64,000 nt of DNA from Bacillota bacterium (GCA_017889705.1 JAGGAB010000042.1:23943-87942); one strand, 5' to 3'. Positions 51,370-61,319 are shown, counted from the first letter of the stretch. The notes: generated from the letters alone by a model not told the origin. Made by a program: numbers and translations.

Positions 51370-52185
51370 TTACCTATATTCACGCGGTGTTATACCCACC
51401 AGCTTCTTAAACACCTTGCTAAAATGACTTTGGTCGGCAAAACCGGTGTTCATCGCCGTATCCAGGATAGAACAGCCTTGGCTTAGCAGTTGTTTCGCCT
51501 GACGAATACGCACTTGCTGTTGGTAGATATGAGGTGGTATTCCTACAATGCGGCTGAACTGGCGCAGCAGATGATAGGGACTGATATGAGCAAGCTGTGC
51601 AATATCTTCAAGCAAAAAACCGGCAGAGTAATTTTCTTCAATATAGCTCTGTACCTTCCGTACAGCCTGCTCAATATCAGGATTAAACTCAAGCCTTGCA
51701 GGAGGTGTTTGAGCATATTCTTCAAAAATGTCTCCTACCACGGCAAGCATAAATGACTTTTTGACAAAATCACTCTCATCGCCGGTTAACTTTCCATGCA
51801 GTTCGCGCAGCCTGGCATACAACCCCTGGTCATTAATTACCAGTTGTGCAAAAGCATAATTAGCTTGTTCCCTTATCAGGCCGCTAGCCTGTAGTGCTTG
51901 ATCGGCAATAAGCAGCAAGCGGTAGCTATGCGGACCGCCAACACTGCCACAGCCATGTTCACAATTCGGCGGTATGATAAAAATCTGTCCGTGCTTAACA
52001 TGATAGCTTTTATCCTGGCACCAGTACAGCCTTAGACCTTGCTCCACTATTCCAAGTCCTAACGTCCGGTGAGTGTGGCGAGTAAACTCATGAGTAACTT
52101 CATTGCCGTAGACAAGTTCCACACCTAAGGTTTTTCGATAGTCAGCAAACTGTATTGTTCCACTTTTCCCCTGCTTTTTTCCCAT
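51370..52185 (-). CDS. AraC-family transcriptional regulator with N-terminal cupin
   Basis: The 271-residue protein has an AraC-type cupin domain (HTHRTLGLGIVEQGLRLYW, GQIFIIPPNCEHGCG) and a C-terminal double helix-turn-helix (GFLLEDIAQLAHISPYHLLRQF, then GFADQSHFSKVFKKLVGITPREYR). It probably senses a small molecule and controls nearby transport genes. The start at 52185 has a weak site; a GTG three codons upstream is possible. It follows a cupin gene on the same strand, separated by a terminator. Confidence 0.88.
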   Translation of the reverse strand: MGKKQGKSGTIQFADYRKTLGVELVYGNEVTHEFTRHTHRTLGLGIVEQGLRLYWCQDKSYHVKHGQIFIIPPNCEHGCGSVGGPHSYRLLLIADQALQASGLIREQANYAFAQLVINDQGLYARLRELHGKLTGDESDFVKKSFMLAVVGDIFEEYAQTPPARLEFNPDIEQAVRKVQSYIEENYSAGFLLEDIAQLAHISPYHLLRQFSRIVGIPPHIYQQQVRIRQAKQLLSQGCSILDTAMNTGFADQSHFSKVFKKLVGITPREYR

Positions 52186-52211
52186 ACTCCGCACCCCGCA
52201 ATAGGCAAAAA

Positions 52212-52238
52212 GCCAACCAGTTTATCTCGCTGGTTGGC
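52212..52238 (-). terminator. Terminator after the cupin gene
   Basis: GCCAACCAG (52212-52220) pairs perfectly with CTGGTTGGC (52230-52238), followed on the minus strand by TTTTTGCC. It separates the cupin gene from the AraC regulator. Confidence 0.85.
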
Positions 52239-52284
52239 CTCAATTTGTTTTTACTATAACAAATTGTATTGCTGATGGCAATAG

Positions 52285-52668
52285 TTACAGGAACGCCGGC
52301 ACAAACTTCGCCAGTAAATACAATTGTTCCTCAGCAACTACCGAATGCGGCAAATCTGCCGGGATAGCAGTGACAATTCCAGTATCATAATCGACTTTTT
52401 TATTTTCCAGTACGCAATAGCCTTTGCCTGCCACTACTTCATGCAGTTCCCATTTCCCCTCATGAATGTGCGTACCGATTTCACAGCCCGTGTCTACACG
52501 CACTATATGGCAGCTAAACTTACCCTCTGTATCCGTGCCGGTAATCAGGTGTTTCAGCGCAACCCCGGTAAATGCCGGGTGGTTATTCCACGGCAGTGAA
52601 TCCACGTCCTTTACCGTTAATCCGGCTACTACTTTGCCTTGAAAAATTTGTTCTAATACAATACTCAT
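52285..52668 (-). CDS. Small cupin-domain protein
   Basis: The 127-residue protein is a single cupin: GCEIGTHIHEGKWELHEVVAGKGYCVLENKK holds the first motif with His ligands, and IPADLPHSV the second. The ATG at 52668 follows AGGAG. It lies divergent from putP and next to an AraC regulator with a cupin sensor. Function unknown; a small-molecule-binding or sugar-isomerase role is possible. Confidence 0.83.
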   Translation of the reverse strand: MSIVLEQIFQGKVVAGLTVKDVDSLPWNNHPAFTGVALKHLITGTDTEGKFSCHIVRVDTGCEIGTHIHEGKWELHEVVAGKGYCVLENKKVDYDTGIVTAIPADLPHSVVAEEQLYLLAKFVPAFL

Positions 52669-52818
52669 AGGTTCCAACTCCTTTGTATAATAACTGCAAT
52701 ACAATTATCACAAAAACCAGCGCTCCTGTTTTGTACATTATTGCTAACCTTTGGGACAGGTTCCGTGTACTAACCTAACCAAATACTATGTATACTTTAC
52801 AATTAAAGTCTCTGCCTA

Positions 52819-52859
52819 TTGCACAACTTTACATATTGGCGTTATAATTTTACATATTG
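52819..52859 (+). promoter_or_regulatory. putP promoter with direct-repeat operator
   Basis: TTGCAC (52819-52824) and TATAAT (52843-52848) are 18 bases apart. The 11-mer TTTACATATTG occurs twice, at 52828-52838 and 52849-52859, exactly 21 bases apart and on either side of the -10. The two-turn spacing suggests binding of a dimeric or AraC-type regulator. Confidence 0.6.
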
Positions 52860-52879
52860 CGAGGAGGGGATATATACAC

Positions 52880-54361
52880 ATGTTAGAATTGAATATGGGA
52901 GTCATTATGGCCTTTGTTGTGTATCTAAGCGCCATGATGGCGATTGGTATCTACTATTGGCGGCAAGAACAGAAAATGTCCGATTACATCTTAGGCGGGC
53001 GCCAGTTAGGTGCTTGGGTTACCTCAATGAGTGCCGAGGCTTCTGATATGAGCGGTTGGATGCTTATGGGCCTGCCAGGCTATGCCTATGTGGCAGGACT
53101 CGGCGCAGGCTGGATTGCACTAGGGCTGATTTTAGGGACCTGGGCCAACTGGCAGTTTATTGCTAAGAGACTGCGCAAATACACCGAGATCGCTAATGAC
53201 TCATTAACATTACCTGATTATTTACAGAACCGTTTTCAGGATAAATCTCAGACTCTCAGAATTATATCTGCGGTATTTATTCTTATTTTCTTTTTAATTT
53301 ACACATCTTCAGGCTTTGTTGCCGGCGGAAAATTGTTTAATACGGTTTTCGGCATTCCGTACACTTGGGCAATGGTTTTAGGAGCCTCTGTCATTGTATT
53401 CTACACCTTCCTCGGCGGCTTTATGGCTGTGTGCTGGACAGACTTTGTACAAGGCGTCATGATGTTCTTTGCCATCCTGGCTGTACCAATTACCGCCTCC
53501 TTTATGATGGGCGGCCCAGAAACCACCGTTGCAGCTTTATCCACCCTTAATGCGGAAATGTTTAATCCTTTTACCACCCCGGAAGGTAAGCCTTTATCAC
53601 TTATTGCTATTATTTCTCTACTAGCTTGGGGGCTCGGCTATTTTGGTCAGCCACATATTTTAGTCAGATTCATGGCTATCAAATCATCTTCGCAAATCAA
53701 GCAAGCCACCCAGATCGCTATGACTTGGGTTATCCTGTCCTTATCGGCCGCTGTGCTGGTAGGTATGGTTGGCCGGGTGTATTTACAACAACCGCTCACC
53801 GGTTCGGCAGTTGAGACTGTGTTTATGGTTATGACCCATGATCTTTTCTCCAGCTTTTTTGCCGGTCTTATTCTTTCAGCTGTATTGGCAGCAGTCATGA
53901 GCACCGCTTCCTCTCAACTACTAGTTACAGCCTCAGCTGTATCCCAAGACTTTTATAAAGCCTTAATCAATAAAGACGCCAGTGAAAAACAGCTGGTTTG
54001 GGTTAGCCGTATGACTGTTGTCGGAGTCTCAGTTCTCGCCGTTATTCTTGGCCTGGACCCCAACAACTTTGTATTAGATATGGTATCTTATGCCTGGGCA
54101 GGCTTCGGCGCTGCTTTTGGACCAGCATTGGTACTGTCACTCTTCTGGAATCGTATGACTCGCAATGGGGCCTTAGCCGGCATTGTTGTCGGCGGCCTCA
54201 CCGTACTTATCTGGAAGCAGCTGGCACTGTTCGGTCTATACGAAATAGTACCTGGCTTTATCTTCTCCTGTCTGGCTATTTATGTTGTGAGTATTCTAGA
54301 TACGCCGCCAACACAAGAAATTCTTGATATGTTTGAAGAAGTAAATCACAGTAATATATAA
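52880..54361 (+). CDS. putP: Sodium/proline symporter PutP
   Basis: The 493-residue protein is a 13-helix SSS-family transporter. PutP signatures are visible: SAEASDMSGWMLMGLPGYAY near residue 55, GFVAGGKLF, DFVQGVMMF and the Na+-site region SAVLAAVMSTASSQLLVTASA. It imports proline with Na+. The ATG at 52880 is preceded by GGAGGGG about 10 bases upstream; the frame is open for 43 codons further but that region holds the promoter. It is followed by a strong terminator. Confidence 0.94.
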   Translation: MLELNMGVIMAFVVYLSAMMAIGIYYWRQEQKMSDYILGGRQLGAWVTSMSAEASDMSGWMLMGLPGYAYVAGLGAGWIALGLILGTWANWQFIAKRLRKYTEIANDSLTLPDYLQNRFQDKSQTLRIISAVFILIFFLIYTSSGFVAGGKLFNTVFGIPYTWAMVLGASVIVFYTFLGGFMAVCWTDFVQGVMMFFAILAVPITASFMMGGPETTVAALSTLNAEMFNPFTTPEGKPLSLIAIISLLAWGLGYFGQPHILVRFMAIKSSSQIKQATQIAMTWVILSLSAAVLVGMVGRVYLQQPLTGSAVETVFMVMTHDLFSSFFAGLILSAVLAAVMSTASSQLLVTASAVSQDFYKALINKDASEKQLVWVSRMTVVGVSVLAVILGLDPNNFVLDMVSYAWAGFGAAFGPALVLSLFWNRMTRNGALAGIVVGGLTVLIWKQLALFGLYEIVPGFIFSCLAIYVVSILDTPPTQEILDMFEEVNHSNI

Positions 54362-54380
54362 TTAAATATAAGTAAAACCA

Positions 54381-54422
54381 AAAGCGAGATTGCTTCACTA
54401 ATCAGTGATACAATCTCGCTTT
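54381..54422. terminator. Bidirectional terminator and REP-like palindrome
   Basis: AAAGCGAGATTG (54381-54392) pairs perfectly with CAATCTCGCTTT (54411-54422), with an inner TCACT/AGTGA stem, then TTTTTT on the plus strand. It lies between convergent putP and the lactate-permease gene. The arms share CAATCTCGCTT with the palindrome at 2226-2294. Confidence 0.85.
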
Positions 54423-54459
54423 TTTTAGTTTAAACAAATTCGATTCTTCCAGTTGAAGA

Positions 54460-56049
54460 TTACACCGCCGTCTTTAGCAGTACAACAACAAACAGCGATG
54501 TGACCAACGTAATAATAATCGAAAATACAAAGGCAATGCGGATGATCTGATTTTCCTGCCCCAGCTTGTCAATGGACGCTGCCGCATTTTGGAGTTTGGC
54601 AGGAGAAATTACGCTTGCCAGGCCGCCGCCAAATGCCAGACCGGCGGTAATAATGATTGTCCCCATTAAATTCATGTCAAGATTTTTGGCGGTTGTCATG
54701 GTGTATTTAGCAAACATGGCAATAGTTGAAGCCTCACTGCCGGTAATAAACCCGCCAAACAAACCGATAAACGCGACAACAGCCCCATAGGAATCATGGA
54801 AATACAGCGCCGAATAATCTGCCAATACTTTTACCATGCTGGCAGTCTCAAACTTGCCGGTAACCATGCTGTAACCAGACATATTCATAATTTCACCGAT
54901 GGCGAAAAAGATCGCAGCTGAGAAAACCGGGCGGGGAGCCCGTTTCCACCAAATAGTCAGGGTTTGCTTGATTTGCTGGGAAGTCGGTCTGATAAAGGGT
55001 ATTGCCAACACCGTACTGACAAATATCCAGGTATAAGCATTCCACAACGCCCGGGTATCAATCGGACTGTTGTTAGCCGTTATGCCCTCAATCGGCAGTT
55101 TTAGCGTTCTATATAAAAAGTTAAACACATCTTTCGGTATGTTCAAAACCAGAATAAGCAAGATCAAGATAAGCCAGGGAGTTAGTGCCCTCCACAGAGG
55201 ATATTGACGCTCATATTCAAGCTCCTCGGCTGTAAGTCTGCTTTTGTCAATTACCTTTTTCCCGGTAACCAGTAACAGCAGCACCATGATGATAATAACG
55301 GCAATGCCGCACAGCACCCCGGTAAGCACAACCAGATTGTCATATTTATTGGTAAAGTATGACACCACACCAATTACAGCTCCCGTAATCAAGCATGGAA
55401 TTATGCCTTCCTTAATGGCCTGCCACTTCCCGACAATCCAAAGCATACACAGACCAATCAAAGTCGAGACAACAGGCAAAAACATATAAAATGCCATTCC
55501 CGCCTGGGACAAAGTAATTTCGTTACCTTTACCAAAAAAACTGTTAGCTACATCAACAAACACAACAATCGGCGCACCTAAGAGCGCATACGTGCACAAA
55601 GAATCATACCCAATTGCCGGCAAAGCAATGGCAACATTAGTCGAATACCCCATCGCCAGCAATATTGGCGGCAACAGCGACACCGGCGTTGCGCCAACAG
55701 ACACCATCAAGGTGCCAAAGCCGATATTAATCAGCATGATTTGTACAGCCCGGCTTTCACAGGCAATTGTTTTTATAAAAATAATAATGCGCTTAAGAGA
55801 TCCTGTTTGTTCCATAAACGCCATTTGCAAGAGCGAAGTCGCCACAATCAGTGAAACGGCAAACGATCTGATAAATCCGGCTGCAGTCGAACGCAGCAGC
55901 ACTTCCACAGTTGTTTGAAACACAAAATAAGCAACAACCGAAATTGCTAACCATCCTACAATACCACTAATATCGGCGGGCTGCTTCCAAATAATGAGCA
56001 TCGCCAAAATTACTACAATAGGCAGCAACGTAAATACTAACGTCTCCAT
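54460..56049 (-). CDS. L-lactate permease (LctP) family transporter
   Basis: The 529-residue membrane protein has about 13 helices with family features TLLPIVVILAML at the N-terminus, ALGAPIVVF-like YALLGAPIVVF, and near the C-terminus GLFGGFITGSEASTIAMFAKYT and GGGLASVISPAKLQ, the LctP signature. It probably takes up lactate or glycolate. The ATG at 56049 follows GGAAGGGG. No lactate dehydrogenase gene lies nearby. Confidence 0.9.
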   Translation of the reverse strand: METLVFTLLPIVVILAMLIIWKQPADISGIVGWLAISVVAYFVFQTTVEVLLRSTAAGFIRSFAVSLIVATSLLQMAFMEQTGSLKRIIIFIKTIACESRAVQIMLINIGFGTLMVSVGATPVSLLPPILLAMGYSTNVAIALPAIGYDSLCTYALLGAPIVVFVDVANSFFGKGNEITLSQAGMAFYMFLPVVSTLIGLCMLWIVGKWQAIKEGIIPCLITGAVIGVVSYFTNKYDNLVVLTGVLCGIAVIIIMVLLLLVTGKKVIDKSRLTAEELEYERQYPLWRALTPWLILILLILVLNIPKDVFNFLYRTLKLPIEGITANNSPIDTRALWNAYTWIFVSTVLAIPFIRPTSQQIKQTLTIWWKRAPRPVFSAAIFFAIGEIMNMSGYSMVTGKFETASMVKVLADYSALYFHDSYGAVVAFIGLFGGFITGSEASTIAMFAKYTMTTAKNLDMNLMGTIIITAGLAFGGGLASVISPAKLQNAAASIDKLGQENQIIRIAFVFSIIITLVTSLFVVVLLKTAV

Positions 56050-56150
56050 AAATAAACCCCTTCCTACTTCTGTTAGCCAAGCTAACATTATCCTACAAAA
56101 TTCTCTATTCTGTTGTTACAAGCTATGTTTAATCAGGCATCCCCTCCTTA

Positions 56151-56912
56151 TTAATATACCACCCGCTGCAAAAACTCCCGCGTTCGCGGTTGCGCCGGTG
56201 AACCAAACACGTCTTCCGGCAGCCCTTGTTCAACAATTTCACCATTATCCATAAAAATGACCCTGTTGGCCACTTCTCTGGCAAACCCCATTTCATGAGT
56301 AACAACAATCATGGTCATATGTTCTTCAGCCAGCTTGCGCATTGCCTTTAGCACTTCGCCGGTAAGCTCAGGATCAAGCGCCGAAGTGGGTTCGTCAAAC
56401 AGCATAATATCAGGATTCATTGCCAGCGCCCTGGCAATGGCCACCCGCTGTTTTTGGCCGCCTGACAAGCGCGAAGGGTAGACATCACGTTTATCAGATA
56501 ACCCAACCTTGGCCAGCAGTTCTTCAGCTCTAGGAACAATATCTTCGCGTTTGCAACCTTGGACGGTAATAGGCGCCTCAATAATGTTTTCCAACACAGT
56601 GAGGTGAGGGAAAAGATTAAACTGCTGAAATACCATACCCATCCGGCGGCAAATCTTTCTGGCCTCAGGTTCGGCAACGTATTTGATTGTACCGTCACCA
56701 CTGTCTGTTACCAGCGTATCGCCTTCAATTTCAATAGTACCTTTATTAATAGTTTCCAAACGGTTTAAACAGCGCAAGAACGTACTCTTGCCAGAACCGG
56801 AAGGGCCGATAATGGCAATAACTTCGCCTTTATCTACCGAAAGCGATATGCCTTTTAATACTTCCAGTTGATTAAACTGTTTATGAATATTTACTGCATT
56901 AATCATGTTCAT
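56151..56912 (-). CDS. Polar amino acid ABC transporter ATP-binding protein
   Basis: The 253-residue ATPase has Walker [10 protein letters not shown], signature [15 protein letters not shown] and Walker [14 protein letters not shown], in the GlnQ group. It powers uptake through the adjacent permease. The gene follows the permease by 12 bases. No periplasmic binding protein is encoded next to it. Confidence 0.93.
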   Translation of the reverse strand: MNMINAVNIHKQFNQLEVLKGISLSVDKGEVIAIIGPSGSGKSTFLRCLNRLETINKGTIEIEGDTLVTDSGDGTIKYVAEPEARKICRRMGMVFQQFNLFPHLTVLENIIEAPITVQGCKREDIVPRAEELLAKVGLSDKRDVYPSRLSGGQKQRVAIARALAMNPDIMLFDEPTSALDPELTGEVLKAMRKLAEEHMTMIVVTHEMGFAREVANRVIFMDNGEIVEQGLPEDVFGSPAQPRTREFLQRVVY

Positions 56913-56924
56913 AATGTATTGCTC

Positions 56925-57578
56925 CTACTCGTCATATACAGCGTATTTCTTTTCCAGCTTCTGAAAGCCCCAGGTAAGTACCAGCGTCATAATCAGGTAA
57001 AAAACTGCGGCAACAATAAAGGGCATAGTGGTAAAATCCCGCTGCACAATAGCTCTGGTTGTCCTGAGCAGGTCATTCATAGCCAGCACATAAATCAGCG
57101 AAGTATCCTTAACCAGCGTAATGGTTTCATTGCTCACCGGCGGCAGAACACGTTTTATAACCTGTGGCAACACAATACGCCGCATAGTCTGAACATAGGT
57201 CATGCCTAGCACCTTGGCACCCTCATACTGTCCGCGATCGATTGACTGAATGCCGGCCCGGAATATTTCGGCAAAATAGGCGGCATAGTTAAGCACAAAA
57301 GCCAGCAAAGCCGCCGGATAATCATCCAGCCTGATGCCGATATATGGCAAAAAGGGCAACCCGAAATAAATAAACAACAGTTGCAGCATAAGTGGTGTTC
57401 CCCGAAACAGCCAAATATAGACACCAACTGCACTGCTCAGGGCCTGAAACCGGGAAATGCGAGCAAGCGCCAGCAGCAAGCCCAGCGGCAGCGAAAGAAC
57501 AATCGTAGCGAAAAACATTTGCAGTGTTACTACCGTACCCTCGAGCAGTGGCGGCAAAATTCCAATAACATAATCCAT
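56925..57578 (-). CDS. Polar amino acid ABC transporter permease
   Basis: The 217-residue protein has five hydrophobic segments and the HisM/GlnP features LFRGTPLMLQLLFIYFGLP and the EAA loop AYFAEIFRAGIQSIDRGQYEGAKVLGM. The ATG at 57578 has AAGGAAG upstream; the open frame continues 13 codons further. It forms a GlnPQ pair with the next gene. A solute-binding protein must be supplied from elsewhere. Confidence 0.93.
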   Translation of the reverse strand: MDYVIGILPPLLEGTVVTLQMFFATIVLSLPLGLLLALARISRFQALSSAVGVYIWLFRGTPLMLQLLFIYFGLPFLPYIGIRLDDYPAALLAFVLNYAAYFAEIFRAGIQSIDRGQYEGAKVLGMTYVQTMRRIVLPQVIKRVLPPVSNETITLVKDTSLIYVLAMNDLLRTTRAIVQRDFTTMPFIVAAVFYLIMTLVLTWGFQKLEKKYAVYDE

Positions 57579-57754
57579 GTGATTCTTCCTTACTCTATAA
57601 AATAATTTCAAAAACAACTATTCTTATTTTACTTTAACATATTAAAGTTTGGAAACAATAAAAAGCGGCATTTGGGCAAATATCATAGTATTTGTATGCT
57701 ATATCTCGCGTTTGCGGCATAACGCGCATTATATTAGAATGTCATTTTCCCATA

Positions 57755-58517
57755 CTACACCGGCGCAGTTGCTTCACACGGAACGGCTGTCTGGCATTTT
57801 CCACAGCCATAACGTGGTTTAAATCGGGCCAGCGTAGTGTCCAGAAAAGCGGAGCAAACAGCATTGTCTTTGCCGTTATCATCTATAGCCTGCGGCGGAC
57901 AGCGTTTGATACAAGCCCCGCACTTGCTGCAATATTCATCAAAAGCCTGGTACGCACGCGGCGTAGGCTCTATCACTGCCGAAACAATAATACTGCCAAT
58001 TCGTCCGGCCGCACCGGCTCTGGTTATCAAGGACCTGTTCAGACTAAACGTCCCCAATCCGGCTGCAAAAGCGACATGGCGCTCTGACCAGTTGCTTTTG
58101 CGGTCAACCACAGCAAACCGTGCATCTAAGCTTGGTGAAACCGCCTGATAACCAGCCTCTTCAAACCACGCCGCTAAATACTTGCGCAATGCGGTGATGA
58201 CTATTTCCCCTTCAATCCGTGCATACAGCCACTCCACAGCCGGCAGATCACCTTTACGGTTAGCTTCCCGCTGCCTGACTGAAGGGCAAAAAGTAAGAAA
58301 TAACCGACTGAGCTGTAGGCAGCCATTCACATGGCAGCAAATGACATGCGCCGATAACACTCGCAGCCTTAAAGTCGATAAATAAAGCATCTTCGGCACT
58401 TGCCACACCGACCAGCGGTTTATCATATATTTTACTGAGTCCGATCTCGCTTGCAGCATTGAGCGGTGTTTCGGCAATAAAACCGGCAATAACCTGATCA
58501 ATTACCTTATATTCCAT
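57755..58517 (-). pseudogene. Frameshifted iron-sulfur protein, QueG/epoxyqueuosine-reductase-like
   Basis: Two overlapping frames make one gene. The N-terminal part (58517 to about 58275) reads MEYKVIDQVIAGFIAETP to SVISYFLPF, and the rest continues one frame over with REANRKGDLPAVEWLYARIEG to the stop at 57755. The C-terminal part carries a ferredoxin-like CSKCGACIKRCP and CGKCQTAVPC, as in QueG-type proteins. Removing a single base around 58,275-58,285, where there is a TTTTT run, restores the frame. It could be a true pseudogene or a sequencing error. The family also includes proteins without QueG activity. Confidence 0.75.
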
Positions 58518-58599
58518 CTTACATCCCTCCACAGTAGTAAAGTAAGGATTATTTCAAGGTCGCACCGTTAAAACCCTTTCTTTTCTGTACAAAAAAACA

Positions 58600-58625
58600 A
58601 ACCAGAACTATAGCAAGTTCTGGTT
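58600..58625 (-). terminator. Terminator after the cyclophilin gene
   Basis: AACCAGAACT (58600-58609) pairs with AGTTCTGGTT (58616-58625), followed on the minus strand by GTTTTTTT. Strong intrinsic terminator. Confidence 0.88.
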
Positions 58626-58635
58626 GCAGCCAATA

Positions 58636-59250
58636 TTAATTGGTTTTAGGAGATTCTATGGTGATCTTTTTAATCACTACATTTTCTACTGGTTTGTCTT
58701 GGGCACCTGTTTTGACTTTGCCGATAGCCTGAACTACATCCATGCCCTCAATAACTTTGCCAAACACAGCGTGTTTGTTGTCAAGCCAAGGAGTTGCTTG
58801 CAGCGTAATAAAAAACTGCGATCCACCGGTATTGGGGCCGGAGTTAGCCATAGAAATAACTCCTTGCGCATGTTTTAAATCAGGATGGAATTCATCTGGA
58901 ATAGCATATCCGGGTCCGCCTGTGCCATTGCCCTTAGGATCACCGCCCTGAATCATGAAACCATCGATAACCCGGTGAAAAATCAGATTATCATAATACC
59001 CTTTTTGGGCAAGAGTAATAAAGTTTTTGCTGGTTAATGGTGCTTTGTCTTCGAACAATTCTATACGGAAATTGCCTTTCGAAGTTTCAAACAAAGCCAC
59101 ACTATTTTTCTTTGCTGTAGTAGGTTGTGTCTGGGTTTGTTGCGGCTTGCTCTCCGGTTGTTTAGGCTGACTGCTGTTACTGGCGCAGCCGGCGGCAGAA
59201 AGCGCCAACAGGGTTACCAGCAAAGTAAATGCAACTAAATATTTTTTCAT
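58636..59250 (-). CDS. Cyclophilin-type peptidyl-prolyl isomerase lipoprotein
   Basis: The 204-residue protein has a lipoprotein signal ending LSAAGC (C22), a Gln/Pro-rich linker, and a cyclophilin domain from about 48 ([45 protein letters not shown]). Active-site Arg, Phe, Met and Gln residues are present. It would help fold exported proteins on the outer face of a membrane. It stands alone, with a strong terminator. Confidence 0.94.
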   Translation of the reverse strand: MKKYLVAFTLLVTLLALSAAGCASNSSQPKQPESKPQQTQTQPTTAKKNSVALFETSKGNFRIELFEDKAPLTSKNFITLAQKGYYDNLIFHRVIDGFMIQGGDPKGNGTGGPGYAIPDEFHPDLKHAQGVISMANSGPNTGGSQFFITLQATPWLDNKHAVFGKVIEGMDVVQAIGKVKTGAQDKPVENVVIKKITIESPKTN

Positions 59251-59303
59251 GAACTCACTCTCTTCCTGTTATAGTATCCAGATAGTAGTATAGCACATAA
59301 TAC

Positions 59304-61319
59304 TCAAATAGACTTCGCCGCTTGCAGCATTTTACCAAACTTTATCCGCCACCAGGAAATGGCCCGCGCTGCATCCACTTCTCGGCGGATTTTATCCTGG
59401 TCAGGCGGCTGCATCCCCTGCTTGGCCAAGTGTTCTTCAGCATTCTCTTCATCAGTTTTTCCCATATAGCCGGACGTAATCCAAAACCCGTAATTCATGC
59501 CAAAATCGTTACCATTTGTCAGACTGCGGCCAACCGAATAATATTCATATCCCCGGGGCGCAACCAACTCTAGCAAAGTCGGCGTAACATTAATATGACT
59601 GCCGGCCGCCTGTTCCGACAAAGTTTCTTTGCTAATTCCTTGACCATAAACAATAAAAGGAATGGCATAGCGTTCAAACATAGGCGGATTAGTCTCAATA
59701 TTGACACGGTCGGCGTGGTCGCCCACAACGACAAACAAACTGTCCGGATATTTTTGACGAGCCTCGATAATAAACTGAGCTAGCATTTTATCCGCATACC
59801 AAAAATGTCCTAGCTTCTTGATAAGTTCCTGATTCTCCTTAAGCTTATCCGGCAAACCGGCAGCAACCATAGCAGGATCAAAGCCTTCCTTAGCCAAATC
59901 GACCGTATATGGCGAATGGTTAGATACCGTAACAATCACATGAAACCCCGGTTTCTCATCATTGACTTGCCCTAACACAGCTTTATACAAATCTCCGTCA
60001 TTAGAGCCCCAGACATTACCGCTTTGACCGGGGAAATCGCCCATGCCGTAAAACGCCTCAAACCCCTGTGCCAGCGTAAAATCCTTGATTTTCTCCCAGG
60101 ACGCCGGTCCTGCATACCAGAAATCAGAGCTGTACCCAAGCCGTTTCATCTGGGGAGCCAGTGCCGTAGAATACGGTTCTTTGTACGATTCCGGCAGACA
60201 GTTCAAATATAGATTGGCTTCCGCCAAACCAGTCACTATTCCCATGATACCGGAAATAGTACTCATACCGTTTGGCAAAAAGTTAGGAACATAGGCTGCA
60301 TCTTCCTGTGCAATTATGTCCTTCATACCATTGGCAATATTAAGATTACTATACTTTGGGAGCAGCGGCCAATTAGCATAACTTTCGGCAATAATGAGAA
60401 ATACCTGCCGTGGTGGCGCGTCGGTTCCCGCTACAACTTGCTTACGCAAATAATCATCTAATTTAACCGAATTCACCGGAGACCCTGCCAGATAATTGCC
60501 ATATTCAGTCATTCGTGCCGGTTCCAGTTCCAGGCCGGTCGAAGAAGATACCCGCTCATGTAAGACATAAGCCCGGTATAATGCCTGCACATCGTCCAAA
60601 ATCGCTTCATTGAGCAGTTGGTCTTTGGTAACCCCGGAATTTTCCCAGTCGATATTATATGCATAGGTCATTGTGCCGCCAAACCGGACAAAAATAGCCA
60701 GATAATACATTACCACCAGCAGCGCCGCCCGCAAGACAATATTCTGATACCATTTGGGCAGCCTAGGAAACCGGAAGGGTTTCGCAGTCAACCACCATCT
60801 CAGCACCTTGCACAACAAGAGTGCGATTACTCCGGCAACAAGTATCCGGACAGGCAAATTGTACTGCTCGACAACCGTATGAAAAATAGCATCAACATCA
60901 TCATTGAGCGTGTTAAACAACAATTGGTTGAAGGCCATACGAAATTCCTGATAATACGGAATACGCGCCTGAAACAGAAAACTAAGCACGGTAATATAAA
61001 GTACACCCAAATAAAAGCGCAAATGACTAAGTTTCTTCCAGGGAAAAAACAACCGCAGCCCGGTGCAGCAAACCAACGGCACCAATACCAGCAAACCGGC
61101 GCTTTTTAAACTAATCCTTAGACCATAATACAACGCGGAAGCAATATCCTTTATCGTCACTGCTTCACCCAAAAACGAATGCATTACTGCAATAAAGCCC
61201 ATACGGAACAAGCAGAAAACGCCTAATATAAAGAGAAATAGTTTGCAATCCTGCTGCAATTCGGCGCAAAACTCATCCCAACTAACCACCCTGATGATAA
61301 CCCCGACCTTTCTTGCCAT
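59304..61319 (-). CDS. LtaS-like phosphoglycerol transferase (sulfatase fold)
   Basis: The 671-residue protein has five N-terminal membrane helices (to about 215) and an exported sulfatase-fold domain. Likely metal and catalytic residues are E312 (IIAESYANW), T354 (GMSTISG), H468 (SNHSPY), D534 and H535 (GDHADR), matching the LtaS arrangement of Glu, Thr, Asp and His. It probably transfers phosphoglycerol to a glycan or lipid; whether it makes lipoteichoic acid in a diderm is doubtful. It is divergent from the 404-residue secreted protein. Confidence 0.85.
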   Translation of the reverse strand: MARKVGVIIRVVSWDEFCAELQQDCKLFLFILGVFCLFRMGFIAVMHSFLGEAVTIKDIASALYYGLRISLKSAGLLVLVPLVCCTGLRLFFPWKKLSHLRFYLGVLYITVLSFLFQARIPYYQEFRMAFNQLLFNTLNDDVDAIFHTVVEQYNLPVRILVAGVIALLLCKVLRWWLTAKPFRFPRLPKWYQNIVLRAALLVVMYYLAIFVRFGGTMTYAYNIDWENSGVTKDQLLNEAILDDVQALYRAYVLHERVSSSTGLELEPARMTEYGNYLAGSPVNSVKLDDYLRKQVVAGTDAPPRQVFLIIAESYANWPLLPKYSNLNIANGMKDIIAQEDAAYVPNFLPNGMSTISGIMGIVTGLAEANLYLNCLPESYKEPYSTALAPQMKRLGYSSDFWYAGPASWEKIKDFTLAQGFEAFYGMGDFPGQSGNVWGSNDGDLYKAVLGQVNDEKPGFHVIVTVSNHSPYTVDLAKEGFDPAMVAAGLPDKLKENQELIKKLGHFWYADKMLAQFIIEARQKYPDSLFVVVGDHADRVNIETNPPMFERYAIPFIVYGQGISKETLSEQAAGSHINVTPTLLELVAPRGYEYYSVGRSLTNGNDFGMNYGFWITSGYMGKTDEENAEEHLAKQGMQPPDQDKIRREVDAARAISWWRIKFGKMLQAAKSI

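Noticed and set aside
57755..58501. Reading the downstream frame as an independent gene starting at 58,501
   Set aside because: Its first ~75 codons show no family features and overlap the true N-terminal frame; the sequence only becomes QueG-like after the frameshift point.
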